Shown: in pieces, positions 1-7,783 of the stretch | Layout: each line of letters starts with the position of its first letter | Position numbering within the stretch: position 1 is the stretch's first letter | Assembly (NCBI GenBank): GCA_946479015.1 | Contig: CAMLEQ010000008.1 | Location: 1-31,588, forward strand | Reading direction: 5' to 3' | Source of the DNA: an uncultured Gemmatimonadota bacterium | Lineage (GTDB): Bacteria; Gemmatimonadota; Gemmatimonadetes; Gemmatimonadales; Gemmatimonadaceae | Length of the DNA: 31,588 nucleotides | The notes under the pieces: model-generated | Database searches by the model: none | Told to the model about the DNA's origin: nothing | Seen by the model: the letters and a program-made list of their open reading frames with translations, nothing else | Translations under genes and position numbers: made by a program

Positions 1-1148
1 GCGACTGGCTGGTCACGCTCGGCGTCGAGAGCGGGTGGGAGAGCAACGTGCGCTTTCCCGAGGCCGGCGACTCCGGCGACGTGGTGACCCGCGCGTCGGG
101 CGGGATCGCTCACGTGATCCAGACCCCGCGCTCGCGGTTGTCGCTCGGCGTGGCCGGGAGCGCCGCGATGTTCCGGAAGCTCGACGACATGAATCAGCGC
201 ACCTACAGCCTGCTCGGCTCCGCCAGCCGGCAGCTCACCCCCCGGTTCACGGTGGGGGTGAACGGTGCGGTGAACACCAACTACTCGCGCGGGGTGACGT
301 ACATCGCCGACGCCCCCGTGCTGCTGCCGCTCACGCTCTGGCGCCAGCAGATGGGCGCGGGGGACGTGAGCTACACGTTCTCGCCGACGCTCACCGGCAC
401 CGCGAACGGGAGCTGGAACCGGGTGACGTTCGACTCGCCGCTGCTGGTGGGGGGCTCCACGGTGCGCGCGCAGGCGGGGCTGACGCGCCGCTACGCGTCC
501 GACGCGTCCATCGGCTTCACGACACAGTTCGAGCGCAACATCACGGGGGGGCAGACGCTCGACTCGTCCGCGACGGGCGGGGCGATGCTCGATTCGACCG
601 CGACAGCGGGAGAGACGCTCGACTCGTACTCGCTGCTCGGTGAATGGATGCGGCGATACGGGCGGCTCGAGCTGCACCTCCGCGCCGGCGCGGTCGTGAA
701 CGGTTCCGCGGCCGAGGGGGCGGCGCGCGTGCTCCCGGCCGCCGGCGCGGAGCTGACGCAGCGGCGCGCGCGCGGATCCACGTCGCTGCGCTACGAGCAC
801 AGCGTGACGCAGGCCTACGGGCTCGGGCGGCTGGTGTCCACGGATCAGGTGGCGCTCGCCACGGACGTCACGACCGTGCGCGGCTTCACCTTCCGCGTGG
901 ACGGCGGTGAGTCGTGGAGCAGCGATCCCTCTCGGAGCGGCTTCCAGTACACGCTCACGAGCCTCAACGCGGGGATCCAGCAGGTGGTGCTCTCCGATGT
1001 GGCGCTGGGGCTCGCGGTGTTCCTGCGGCGGGCCGGCGGAGACTATCCGCACCTGAACAGCTACGGTGTCCGCGCCACCCTCAACTTTGCCGGCTCGGCC
1101 GGTCGCATCTGGGGCAAGAAAGGCCCCAAGCCCGATACCAAAAAGTAG
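1..1148 (+). CDS. Outer-membrane beta-barrel protein of an EPS locus (5'-truncated)
   Basis: The reading frame is open from position 3, so the start and signal peptide lie outside the window. About 381 residues are visible. They are built of alternating polar/hydrophobic strands ending in aromatic residues, with many Gly, Ser, Thr and Asn and no long hydrophobic helix, as in a transmembrane beta-barrel. The last part ends in strand-like segments (SYGVRATLNFAGS) followed by a basic tail. It lies 9 bp before a Wza-like export gene. This matches the outer-membrane barrel that accompanies the exporter in exosortase-type EPS loci, but I cannot name the family. A three-unit 10-residue repeat (residues built on TxGxxLDSxA) lies in a probable loop. 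The likely role is in EPS secretion or surface retention; this is inferred from context only. Confidence 0.7.
   Translation, partial: DWLVTLGVESGWESNVRFPEAGDSGDVVTRASGGIAHVIQTPRSRLSLGVAGSAAMFRKLDDMNQRTYSLLGSASRQLTPRFTVGVNGAVNTNYSRGVTYIADAPVLLPLTLWRQQMGAGDVSYTFSPTLTGTANGSWNRVTFDSPLLVGGSTVRAQAGLTRRYASDASIGFTTQFERNITGGQTLDSSATGGAMLDSTATAGETLDSYSLLGEWMRRYGRLELHLRAGAVVNGSAAEGAARVLPAAGAELTQRRARGSTSLRYEHSVTQAYGLGRLVSTDQVALATDVTTVRGFTFRVDGGESWSSDPSRSGFQYTLTSLNAGIQQVVLSDVALGLAVFLRRAGGDYPHLNSYGVRATLNFAGSAGRIWGKKGPKPDTKK
543..632 (+). repeat. Three in-frame 30-bp tandem repeats
   Basis: Units at 543-572, 573-602 and 603-632 encode TGGQTLDSSA, TGGAMLDSTA and TAGETLDSYS. The unit length is exactly 10 codons, so copy-number change would keep the frame. 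The repeat sits inside the outer-membrane barrel gene, probably in a loop. The copies have diverged at the nucleotide level, more in the third. Confidence 0.8.
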
Positions 1149-1157
1149 AGAAGAGCC

Positions 1158-1814
1158 ATGCGAACTTCCCCGGTGTCCACCGATCCGTCGCGTCGCCGCC
1201 CCCGCGGGCACCGGCGCATGCTGCGCTCGATCTGCCTCGCCGTCGCGAGCGTGACGGCGGCGGCCTGCGCCTCCGGCAAGGGCACGTACGTGTGGGTCGA
1301 TGATTATCCGGTGCCCACCTCCGTCGCGGCCGGGTACACCATCGGCGTCGGCGACCTCCTCGACGTGCAGGTGTGGGACAACGACAAGCTGTCCACGAAG
1401 GCGCGCGTGCGCACGGATGGCCGGATCTCCGTGCCGCTGCTCGACGACATCGTGGTGGTGGGGAAGACGCCGGAGGATCTGGCGCGCGAGCTCGAGCGCC
1501 AGCTCGCGCAGCAGAACCTGGTGCTGAAGCCACGCGTGAGCGTCGCCGTCACGGAGATGCGCTCGCTGAGCGTCTCGGTGCTCGGCGCCGTCGCGCATCC
1601 GGGGATCTTCACCCTCGAGCCGGGGGGCGGGGTGGCGGAGGCGCTCGCCAGCGCCGGGGGGCTCACCGAGTTCGCGCACAAGGACCGCATCTTCGTCGTG
1701 CGGCGCACGCCGCAGCCGGTGCGCATCCGCTTCACGTTCTCCGGGCTCACCGGCAAGTCAGGGCACGCCTCGCTCTTCCGCCTGCGCCCCGGCGATGTGG
1801 TCGTGGCGGAGTGA
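1158..1814 (+). CDS. Polysaccharide export lipoprotein (Wza/Poly_export family)
   Basis: This 218-aa protein has a Poly_export domain at about residues 55-140 (YTIGVGDLLDVQVWDN, then GRISVPLLDDIVVVGKT) and one SLBB-like domain at about 145-215 (VSVLGAVAHPGIF, ending LRPGDVVVAE). It forms or caps the outer-membrane/periplasmic EPS channel. The N-terminus has a basic stretch, a hydrophobic helix and a lipobox-like TAAAC, with Cys37 as the probable lipidation site. ATG 1158 has a purine-rich GAGAAGAG upstream. ATG 1218 (Met21) would give a cleaner signal peptide and is an alternative start. The length is well below E. coli Wza but fits the short export proteins of exosortase-type EPS operons. 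It is followed 15 bp later by a small membrane protein gene. Confidence 0.9.
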   Translation: MRTSPVSTDPSRRRPRGHRRMLRSICLAVASVTAAACASGKGTYVWVDDYPVPTSVAAGYTIGVGDLLDVQVWDNDKLSTKARVRTDGRISVPLLDDIVVVGKTPEDLARELERQLAQQNLVLKPRVSVAVTEMRSLSVSVLGAVAHPGIFTLEPGGGVAEALASAGGLTEFAHKDRIFVVRRTPQPVRIRFTFSGLTGKSGHASLFRLRPGDVVVAE

Positions 1815-1829
1815 CCGCCGAGCGGCGCG

Positions 1830-2006
1830 ATGCAGAAGCTGATCCTGGTGTCGATCCTGGTCGCGATGCTCTTCCTGCCCATGCGCGCCGCGCGCGACGC
1901 ATCGGCGGCCCGGGGCTTTCGCCGCGCCGTGGTGGGCTTCGCGGTGTTCGTGGGACTCTACGTGATCGCGATCGTGTACGTGCTGCCCCGGCTTCCGGGC
2001 TCCTGA
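1830..2006 (+). CDS. Small two-helix membrane protein (58 aa)
   Basis: ATG 1830 opens a 58-codon frame ending at TGA 2004-2006, between the export lipoprotein and the chain-length gene, with gaps of 15 and 12 bp. It has two hydrophobic segments, residues 3-17 (KLILVSILVAMLFLP) and 34-53 (VVGFAVFVGLYVIAIVYVLP). A short basic linker (RAARDASAARGFRR) joins them. I do not recognise a family. The position and codon use suggest a real cotranslated gene, perhaps an accessory subunit of the EPS export or polymerisation complex. No convincing ribosome binding site is visible, so coupling to the upstream gene is likely. Confidence 0.65.
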   Translation: MQKLILVSILVAMLFLPMRAARDASAARGFRRAVVGFAVFVGLYVIAIVYVLPRLPGS

Positions 2007-2018
2007 GGAATAGGAATC

Positions 2019-3557
2019 ATGCAGATGCCACTTCGTACCCCTGGACGGCCTGACGACGGGGAGGGCGCTCGAGCCGGGGCGCGGCCGCGCGGCCCCGCGC
2101 GCGTGCATCGGCTCGAGACGATGGGCGGACGCCCGCCGCTCGACGCCGACGATCCGGTCTTCAGCCTCTCCGCCGCGCGCGAGCTGCTCGGCTTTCCGCT
2201 CCGCGCCGTGGGGCGTCATCGTGCGCTGGCGTGGGGACTGTTCGGAACCGTCGTCGGCGCCACCGTACTGGTGGCGGTGCTCATGCCGCGGCACTGGGTC
2301 TCGGAGACGAAGCTCATCGCCGATCGGAACGTGGTGATGCCGGCGCTCGACAACCCGCGCCGGGCGATCCCCACGGGCTCCGATACGCCCACGCGGCTCG
2401 CCGCGGAGGCGGTGCTGAAGCACGACAACCTGGTGGAGATCATCCACGAGACGAATCTGCTCGCCACGTGGCCGAAGATCCGCTCCCCCATGGGACGGCT
2501 CAAGGGGATGGTGATGGACTGGATGGGGAAGCCCATGAGCGACGCCGACCGGATGCGGGCGCTCATCGGGATGCTGGAGCAGCGGCTGTACGTGAAGACC
2601 GATGACGGGACGGTGACGATCGGCGTGGACTGGCTCGACCCGCAGATGGCGTACCGCCTGGTGTCGACGGCGGAGCAGAACTTCCTCGAGCAGCGGCACG
2701 CCACCGAGGACGCGATGATCACGGAGAGCATCTCGATCCTCGAGCACCACGTCACGGGGGCGCGGCAGGAGATCGAGGAGTCCATGGCGGCGCTGAAGGC
2801 GAAGCACGTCACGCCGGACCGCACGGCCATCGCGGCCATCGAGAAGCCGGTGGTGCGGTCGCGCGCCGTGACGGCGGAGATCGCGACGCTCCGCACCGCG
2901 CTGCGCGCGAAGCACCAGATGATCACCGACCTCGAGACGTCGCGCAGCCAGCGCGTGGCGGCGCTGCAGACGCGCCTCGCGGAGCTGCGCAACAGCTACG
3001 GGCCGGCGCACCCGGAGATCGCGAACACGCAGGAGAGCATCCGCGCGCTGTCCAGCGACTCGCCGCAGCTCGCCACGCTGCGCACCGAGGAGGCGGCGAT
3101 CCGGTCGCGGCTGGTGGCGCTCGGCGCCAGCCCCGACGATCCCACCGACGGCGCCACGGCGCAGCCGGAGCTCGCGGCGCTGGCGCTCGAGCGGCTCGCG
3201 CGGGCGCAGGTCGACTCGGCCGAGGATCCCGAGGTGGCGTACGCGCGCTCACGCCTCAAGATCGCGACCACCGACTACGAGGACATGCTCGACCGCCTTC
3301 AGGCGGCGCGCATCGAGCTCGAGACGGCGCGCGCGGCGTTCAAGTACCGCTTCGACGTGGTCAACCCGCCCGAGGTGCCGAAGCATCCCTCGAAGCCGCG
3401 GCTGCCGGTGCTCCTCATCGGCGGTCTCTTCATGGGGGTCCTGCTCGCCGTGTTCGGCGCGACGGCGGTGGACGTCCTGGGCGGTCGCGTGCTCGAGCCG
3501 TGGCAGGTGTCGCGCCAGCTCGGGCTTCCCGTGGTCGGGGACGTGCACGCCCCATGA
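2019..3557 (+). CDS. Wzz-type polysaccharide chain-length determinant
   Basis: This 512-aa inner-membrane polysaccharide co-polymerase controls EPS chain length and links polymerisation to export. The cytoplasmic N-terminus (about 65 residues, Arg/Pro rich) is followed by a transmembrane helix at about 70-90 (ALAWGLFGTVVGATVLVAVLM). After it come the Wzz N-terminal periplasmic region and a long helical/coiled region at about 230-440 containing LRNSYGPAHPEIANTQESI. A proline-rich segment (PPEVPKHPSKPRLP) leads into the second helix at about 462-485. There is no fused tyrosine-kinase domain. ATG 2019 is preceded by AGGAATAGGAA. Its stop overlaps the start of the next gene (ATGA). Confidence 0.9.
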   Translation: MQMPLRTPGRPDDGEGARAGARPRGPARVHRLETMGGRPPLDADDPVFSLSAARELLGFPLRAVGRHRALAWGLFGTVVGATVLVAVLMPRHWVSETKLIADRNVVMPALDNPRRAIPTGSDTPTRLAAEAVLKHDNLVEIIHETNLLATWPKIRSPMGRLKGMVMDWMGKPMSDADRMRALIGMLEQRLYVKTDDGTVTIGVDWLDPQMAYRLVSTAEQNFLEQRHATEDAMITESISILEHHVTGARQEIEESMAALKAKHVTPDRTAIAAIEKPVVRSRAVTAEIATLRTALRAKHQMITDLETSRSQRVAALQTRLAELRNSYGPAHPEIANTQESIRALSSDSPQLATLRTEEAAIRSRLVALGASPDDPTDGATAQPELAALALERLARAQVDSAEDPEVAYARSRLKIATTDYEDMLDRLQAARIELETARAAFKYRFDVVNPPEVPKHPSKPRLPVLLIGGLFMGVLLAVFGATAVDVLGGRVLEPWQVSRQLGLPVVGDVHAP

Positions 3558-5128
3558 CCGTCGCGAGCGTGGCTCCGGAGCACGGACCGGCGTGGCAGGC
3601 CGGCTCGCGGACCCGCGCTCGGGAGCGAGCCGCGCTCGCGCTCGTCCTCTCCCTCCTGCTGGTGAGCGTGGCGCTCCTGGCGCTCACCGGCAACCCCGCG
3701 GCGGCGCTCTGGCCAGCGCCGGCGCTCGCGTGCGCGTGGGCCGTGTGGAAGCTGCCGCTGCGTCACACGCTGCTCGCGTACGTGGGCGTGGCGCTCACCA
3801 CGAGCATCGCCGTGGTGCTCGAGACGTGGACGCCGCCGGCGCACGTCGTGTACGAGTTCCTCTCGGGGAACCTGAATTCGCTCACCGGCATCGAGGCGCT
3901 GCGCTTCTCCGGGGCGGAGCTGGTCTACATGCTCCTGCTCGGAGTCGTCCTGCTCCGTTACCTGATGGGTGAGCGGACCGATCGGGTGGGGCGCGGACCG
4001 GTGCCGAGCGCGCTGTATCTCGTGCTCGTCGTCGCGTTCACCGCCGTGCTCGCGCTCGAGCTGTGGGGGATCGCGCGCGGCGGCGCCGACGTGCGGCAGT
4101 CGCTCTGGCAGTTCCGCGAGCTCCTCTGGCTGCCGGTCCTCACGGGAGTGTTCTGCTACGCCCTGCGCGGGCCGCGCGACATACCGGCGTTCACGGGGAC
4201 GTTCACCGCCGCGGCGTGCATCAAGATCGGGATCGGCATCTACTTCCTGGTCGCCGTCGCCATCCCGCAGCGCGAGCGGCCGCCGTCGATGACGGGGCAC
4301 GAGGACTCCATCCTGTTCGTCACCGTGGCGTTCATCACCGTGGCGGCGTGGGCGCACCGCCCCACCGTCGCGCGGTTCCTGAACGCCGCCGTCATCGGGG
4401 GGTGGGTGATGCTGGGGCTCGTGCTCAACCAGCGCCGCATCGCCTTCGTGAGCCTGCTCGCGAGCGTCTTCGTGCTCTACCTGATGCTGCAAGGGCCAGT
4501 GAAACGAGGCATCACGCGCGTCATCCTCTGCTCGCTCCCGGTGTTCGCCATCTACCTCATGCTCGGCCGGCATCGCGACCACGGGTTCTTCAAGCCGGCG
4601 GCGATGATCATGTCCGTGGCGCAGCAGAAGGACGCCTCCAGCGCGACGCGCGACATCGAGAACTACAACCTCATCCAGACGCTCAAGCCGAACATCGCGA
4701 TGGGGACGGGATGGGGGCACGAGTACCGGGAGCTGGTGAAGGCGTACGACATCGAGAAGGCGTTCGCGCAGTATCGCTTCGTGGCGCACAACAGCATCCT
4801 CTGGCTGCTCGGGATCGGCGGCACGCTCGGGTTCATCGCGCTCTGGCTGCCGGTGGTCGCCGGCGTCTTCTTCGCCGCGCGGAGCTACCGCTTCGCGCGC
4901 GACCCGCTGGAGCGGACCGGGGCGATCACGATCATCGCGATCCTGATCGCCTACATCGTCCAGGCGTGGGGGGACATGGGGACGCAGGGGATGATGAGCG
5001 AGCTGCTGGTGGCGTGGGCGCTGGCGATGAGCGGCAAGCTGGCCTGCCACACGGGCGCGTGGCCGTCGGGGCAGCGGCTGTTCGGGCGGCCGGGAGTGCG
5101 CCCGTTCGCCATCGGGCAGGGGAGCTGA
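3554..5128 (+). CDS. O-antigen ligase/polymerase-like membrane protein (Wzy/WaaL type)
   Basis: This is a 524-aa polytopic membrane protein with roughly ten or more hydrophobic segments. The late part carries the family's hallmark periplasmic loop: a stretch ending FVAHNSILWLLGIGGTLGF, in which the His-Asn pair and the following hydrophobic helix are typical of O-antigen ligase/polymerase proteins. It probably polymerises lipid-linked EPS repeat units; a ligase role cannot be excluded. I chose ATG 3554 rather than the upstream in-frame 3500 because it overlaps the stop of the chain-length gene as ATGA. The longer N-terminus would be an Arg/Ala-rich shadow of that gene's 3' end. Confidence 0.85.
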   Translation: MTVASVAPEHGPAWQAGSRTRARERAALALVLSLLLVSVALLALTGNPAAALWPAPALACAWAVWKLPLRHTLLAYVGVALTTSIAVVLETWTPPAHVVYEFLSGNLNSLTGIEALRFSGAELVYMLLLGVVLLRYLMGERTDRVGRGPVPSALYLVLVVAFTAVLALELWGIARGGADVRQSLWQFRELLWLPVLTGVFCYALRGPRDIPAFTGTFTAAACIKIGIGIYFLVAVAIPQRERPPSMTGHEDSILFVTVAFITVAAWAHRPTVARFLNAAVIGGWVMLGLVLNQRRIAFVSLLASVFVLYLMLQGPVKRGITRVILCSLPVFAIYLMLGRHRDHGFFKPAAMIMSVAQQKDASSATRDIENYNLIQTLKPNIAMGTGWGHEYRELVKAYDIEKAFAQYRFVAHNSILWLLGIGGTLGFIALWLPVVAGVFFAARSYRFARDPLERTGAITIIAILIAYIVQAWGDMGTQGMMSELLVAWALAMSGKLACHTGAWPSGQRLFGRPGVRPFAIGQGS

Positions 5129-5135
5129 CCGTCCG

Positions 5136-6356
5136 ATGCCGTCGCTGCCCGATGCGATTCTCGCGGTGGCCGCCGCGCCGGGGCTCGCCGCCTCGGCGTA
5201 TCTCGCCGCGCTCGCGGTGCTCGCCCGGCGTGGCGGCGAACGCTCCGCGCCGCTCGCGTCGCCGATCGTGCGCTTCGCCGTGGTCGTCCCCGCGCACGAT
5301 GAGGAGGCGGGGATCGCGGCCACGGTCACCAGCCTGCTCGCGATGGACTACCCGCGCGACGAGTTCCAGGTGCTCGTGGTGGCGGACAACTGCACCGACC
5401 GCACCGCGGCGCGCGCCCGGGAGGCCGGCGCGCGCGTGCTCGAGCGCAGCGATCCCTCCCGGCGCGGGAAGGGGTACGCGCTCGCGCTCGCGTACGAGGT
5501 CGTGCTGCGGGAGGGGATCGCCGACGCGGTGGTGGTGGTGGATGCGGACACGCTGGTGTCGGCGAACCTGCTGCGCGCGTGCGCCGCGCGCTTCGCGCGC
5601 GGGGCGAGGGCGCTCCAGGTGGAGTACGGCGTGCGGAACGCGACGTCGTCCTGGCGGACGCGCCTGATGGTGATCGCCTTCGCGCTCTTCCACACCGTGC
5701 GCTCGCTGGCGCGGGAGCGCCTCGGACTGTCGTGCGGGCTGCGGGGGAACGGGATGGCCTTCTCGCGCGAGCTCCTGCGCGCGGTTCCCGCGAACGCGTT
5801 CTCGATCGTGGAGGACGTGGAGTACGGCGTGGCGCTCGGGCTGGCCGGGATCCGCGTGGAGTACGTGGCGGAGGCGGCGGTGCTGGGGGAGATGCCGGCG
5901 ACGGGGCGCGCCGCGCGAACGCAGCGGGAGCGGTGGGAGAGCGGGCGCTGGACGCTCGCGCGGCGGCACGCGCTCGCGCTCCTCCGGGCGGCCATCGCCC
6001 GGCGCGACGCGGTGCCGCTGGACCTCGCGCTCGACCTGCTCGTCCCGCCGCTCACGACGCTGGCCGCGACGTGCCTCCTGGGCACGGTCGCCGGCGCGGC
6101 GATGTGGCGGCATGGCCTGGGGCACGTGGCGGCGGCGTGCTGGGGCGCGTCGCTCGCCGGACTGCTGGTGTACGTGGCGCGCGGCGTCGCGCTCTCGGGG
6201 CTCGGCGCGCGCGCCGTGCTCGACCTGTGCTGGGCCCCCGTCTACGCGGGGTGGAAGGTGATGGTGCGCGCGCGCCGCCTGGTGACGAGGGCGCGCACCG
6301 ACGAATGGGTTCGCACGATACGCAACGACATCGCTGGTGGAGAGGCGGACGCATGA
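5136..6356 (+). CDS. Family-2 glycosyltransferase, processive/membrane type
   Basis: This 406-aa protein has an N-terminal hydrophobic segment (about residues 6-30), a GT-A domain and C-terminal hydrophobic helices (about 290-375). Visible catalytic motifs are VVVPAHDEE for nucleotide binding, D136-A-D138 for metal/donor binding, E226-D227 for the acceptor side, and Q263-R-E-R-W267. This is the D, DxD, ED, QxxRW set of processive synthases such as PgaC and cellulose synthase. It probably extends or builds the EPS backbone from a nucleotide sugar on the cytoplasmic face; the sugar cannot be predicted. It starts 7 bp after the polymerase gene and overlaps the next gene by ATGA. Confidence 0.9.
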   Translation: MPSLPDAILAVAAAPGLAASAYLAALAVLARRGGERSAPLASPIVRFAVVVPAHDEEAGIAATVTSLLAMDYPRDEFQVLVVADNCTDRTAARAREAGARVLERSDPSRRGKGYALALAYEVVLREGIADAVVVVDADTLVSANLLRACAARFARGARALQVEYGVRNATSSWRTRLMVIAFALFHTVRSLARERLGLSCGLRGNGMAFSRELLRAVPANAFSIVEDVEYGVALGLAGIRVEYVAEAAVLGEMPATGRAARTQRERWESGRWTLARRHALALLRAAIARRDAVPLDLALDLLVPPLTTLAATCLLGTVAGAAMWRHGLGHVAAACWGASLAGLLVYVARGVALSGLGARAVLDLCWAPVYAGWKVMVRARRLVTRARTDEWVRTIRNDIAGGEADA

Positions 6357-6844
6357 CTGAGAAGCAGGAGACCCCGCGACCGGGCACGACGCCGAACCCG
6401 GCGAGCCCCGCGCGGCGCCGTCCGACCGGACGCGACGACTGGGCGCCGGTGTGGTTCACCCTCGTCACTCACGTGTGGTCGTCGCTCGTGATCGTGCCGG
6501 CGCATCCGCAGGTGGAGGCGAGCCGGGTGGCGCGGGCGCTCGGGGACATGGCCATGCTGTACGACGACCGGCCGGTCGAGGTGATGGAAGTGGCGCACGC
6601 CCCGCCGACCACGATCCGGGAGATCCTGCACGGACTCGCGGAGCGCGTCGCGGCCGGCACGCGCGTGATCATCGCGGTCAGCTCCCCGCTGGAGGATCAT
6701 GGCGCGGTGCCGATCGCGCGCGCCGCGGACGCCGCGGTGCTCCTGGTGCCGCTCGGCCTGACCCTGTTCGACGACGCGCGCCGCGTGATGTCGCTCGTGG
6801 GCGAGGAGCGCTTCATCGGCAGCATCACGAGCCACCGGTCGTGA
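6353..6844 (+). CDS. Degenerate BY-kinase/CpsD-like protein without Walker A
   Basis: This 163-aa protein starts at ATG 6353 and overlaps the glycosyltransferase stop. After a disordered Pro/Thr-rich start, residues from about 30 on (SSLVIVPAHPQVEASRVARALGDMA) follow the fold order of the CpsD/Wzc tyrosine autokinase domain. The segment VIIAVSSPLEDHGAVPIARAADAAVLLVPLG matches the shape of the kinase strand that normally reads VIVDTPP...D...AR..DGVLLVV. The P-loop (GxxGxGK[ST]), the Walker A' aspartate and a C-terminal Tyr cluster are all missing. The context (chain-length protein, glycosyltransferases) supports a non-catalytic regulatory partner for the Wzz-like protein. The family assignment is inferred from pattern and position. 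Confidence 0.6.
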   Translation: MTEKQETPRPGTTPNPASPARRRPTGRDDWAPVWFTLVTHVWSSLVIVPAHPQVEASRVARALGDMAMLYDDRPVEVMEVAHAPPTTIREILHGLAERVAAGTRVIIAVSSPLEDHGAVPIARAADAAVLLVPLGLTLFDDARRVMSLVGEERFIGSITSHRS

Positions 6845-6851
6845 GCTGGTG

Positions 6852-7709
6852 ATGGGGGCGACGCTGCAGCGACCGAGGACCGGCCGGGAATGGCCGGCGG
6901 CTGCCGGGCGGGGGGGAACAATCCCACCGGACGCCGACGGGCGCGTGCGCGTGCGCATCGGCCGGCTGTGGGTGGATGCGCTGACGGTGGAGCAGGGGCT
7001 CGACGGGATCCGCCGACTCGTGGCGAGCGGCCAGGGGGGGATGGTGTTCACCCCGAACGTGGACCACGTGGTGATGGCCGAGCACGACGCGGCGTTTCGC
7101 AGGGCGTACCGGCGGGCGAGCCTCACCTTCGCGGACGGCGTGCCGCTGCTCTGGGCATCGCGGCTCATCGGGCCGGCGCTCCCGGCGAAGCTCTCGGGCT
7201 CCGACATGATCGGACCGATCGCGACGCTCGCCGCGGATGAAGGGTGGCGCATCTACCTGCTCGGCGGCGCGCCCGGCGCCGCACGCGTGGCCGCGGACCG
7301 GCTTCGCGAGGCGTACGGGGTGGAGATCGCCGGGGTGGACGATTCGGTCGTGCGGCTGGATGACGAGTCCGAGGAGCAACGCGCGATCGTGGAAGGGATC
7401 CGCCGCGCGCGGCCGCACGTGCTCTTCGGCGCGCTCGGCGCGCCGATGCAGGTGCTGTGGAGCACGCGCGTGCTCGACGCGGTGCGCCCCGCGGTGATGA
7501 TCGGCGTGGGCGGGAGCCTGGACTTCGTGGCCGGCCGCGTCAGGCGGGCGCCGGCGTGGATCTCCCGCATCGGGCTGGAATGGCTGTTTCGGCTCGCCCA
7601 GGAACCTCGTCGTCTGTGGAGACGATACCTCCTGCGCGACCCGGCGTTCGTGCTGGTCGTGCTCCGGACGCTTCGGCTCGCGCGCGGCCAGCGCGTGCGC
7701 GTGCGCTGA
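6852..7709 (+). CDS. WecB/TagA/CpsF family glycosyltransferase
   Basis: This protein of about 285 aa belongs to the GT26 family, which transfers a sugar such as N-acetylmannosamine(-uronate) to a lipid-linked acceptor. Motifs counted from ATG 6852 are TPNVDH (67-72), A94-D95-G96 with the predicted catalytic Asp, and a glycine-rich YLLGGAPGAA. A third motif, GALGAPMQVLW, stands where the family usually has G-L-G-x-P-x-Q-E, so the Glu is Val201 here. The C-terminus (GLEWLFRLAQEPRRLWRRYL) is the basic, amphipathic membrane-binding tail typical of the family. GTG 6849 directly precedes ATG 6852 and is an alternative start. It is the last recognisable glycan gene before the NRPS. Confidence 0.88.
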   Translation: MGATLQRPRTGREWPAAAGRGGTIPPDADGRVRVRIGRLWVDALTVEQGLDGIRRLVASGQGGMVFTPNVDHVVMAEHDAAFRRAYRRASLTFADGVPLLWASRLIGPALPAKLSGSDMIGPIATLAADEGWRIYLLGGAPGAARVAADRLREAYGVEIAGVDDSVVRLDDESEEQRAIVEGIRRARPHVLFGALGAPMQVLWSTRVLDAVRPAVMIGVGGSLDFVAGRVRRAPAWISRIGLEWLFRLAQEPRRLWRRYLLRDPAFVLVVLRTLRLARGQRVRVR

Positions 7710-7783
7710 GGCGGACCGCTGCACCGAACGACGACACGATCACGATGCCGGCGCGATGGTGCGCCGGCCGACGCGAGGCGACG

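Noticed and set aside
3500..3553. Longer N-terminus for the O-antigen ligase-like protein
   Set aside because: The extra 18 residues are Arg/Ala shadow of the chain-length gene; ATG 3554 overlaps its stop as ATGA, the pattern used elsewhere in this operon.
6852..7783. Possible frameshift or lost C domain before the NRPS start
   Set aside because: The first C domain is complete from its N-terminal TEAQREIW region; the upstream extension of the frame is a shadow of the GT26 gene.
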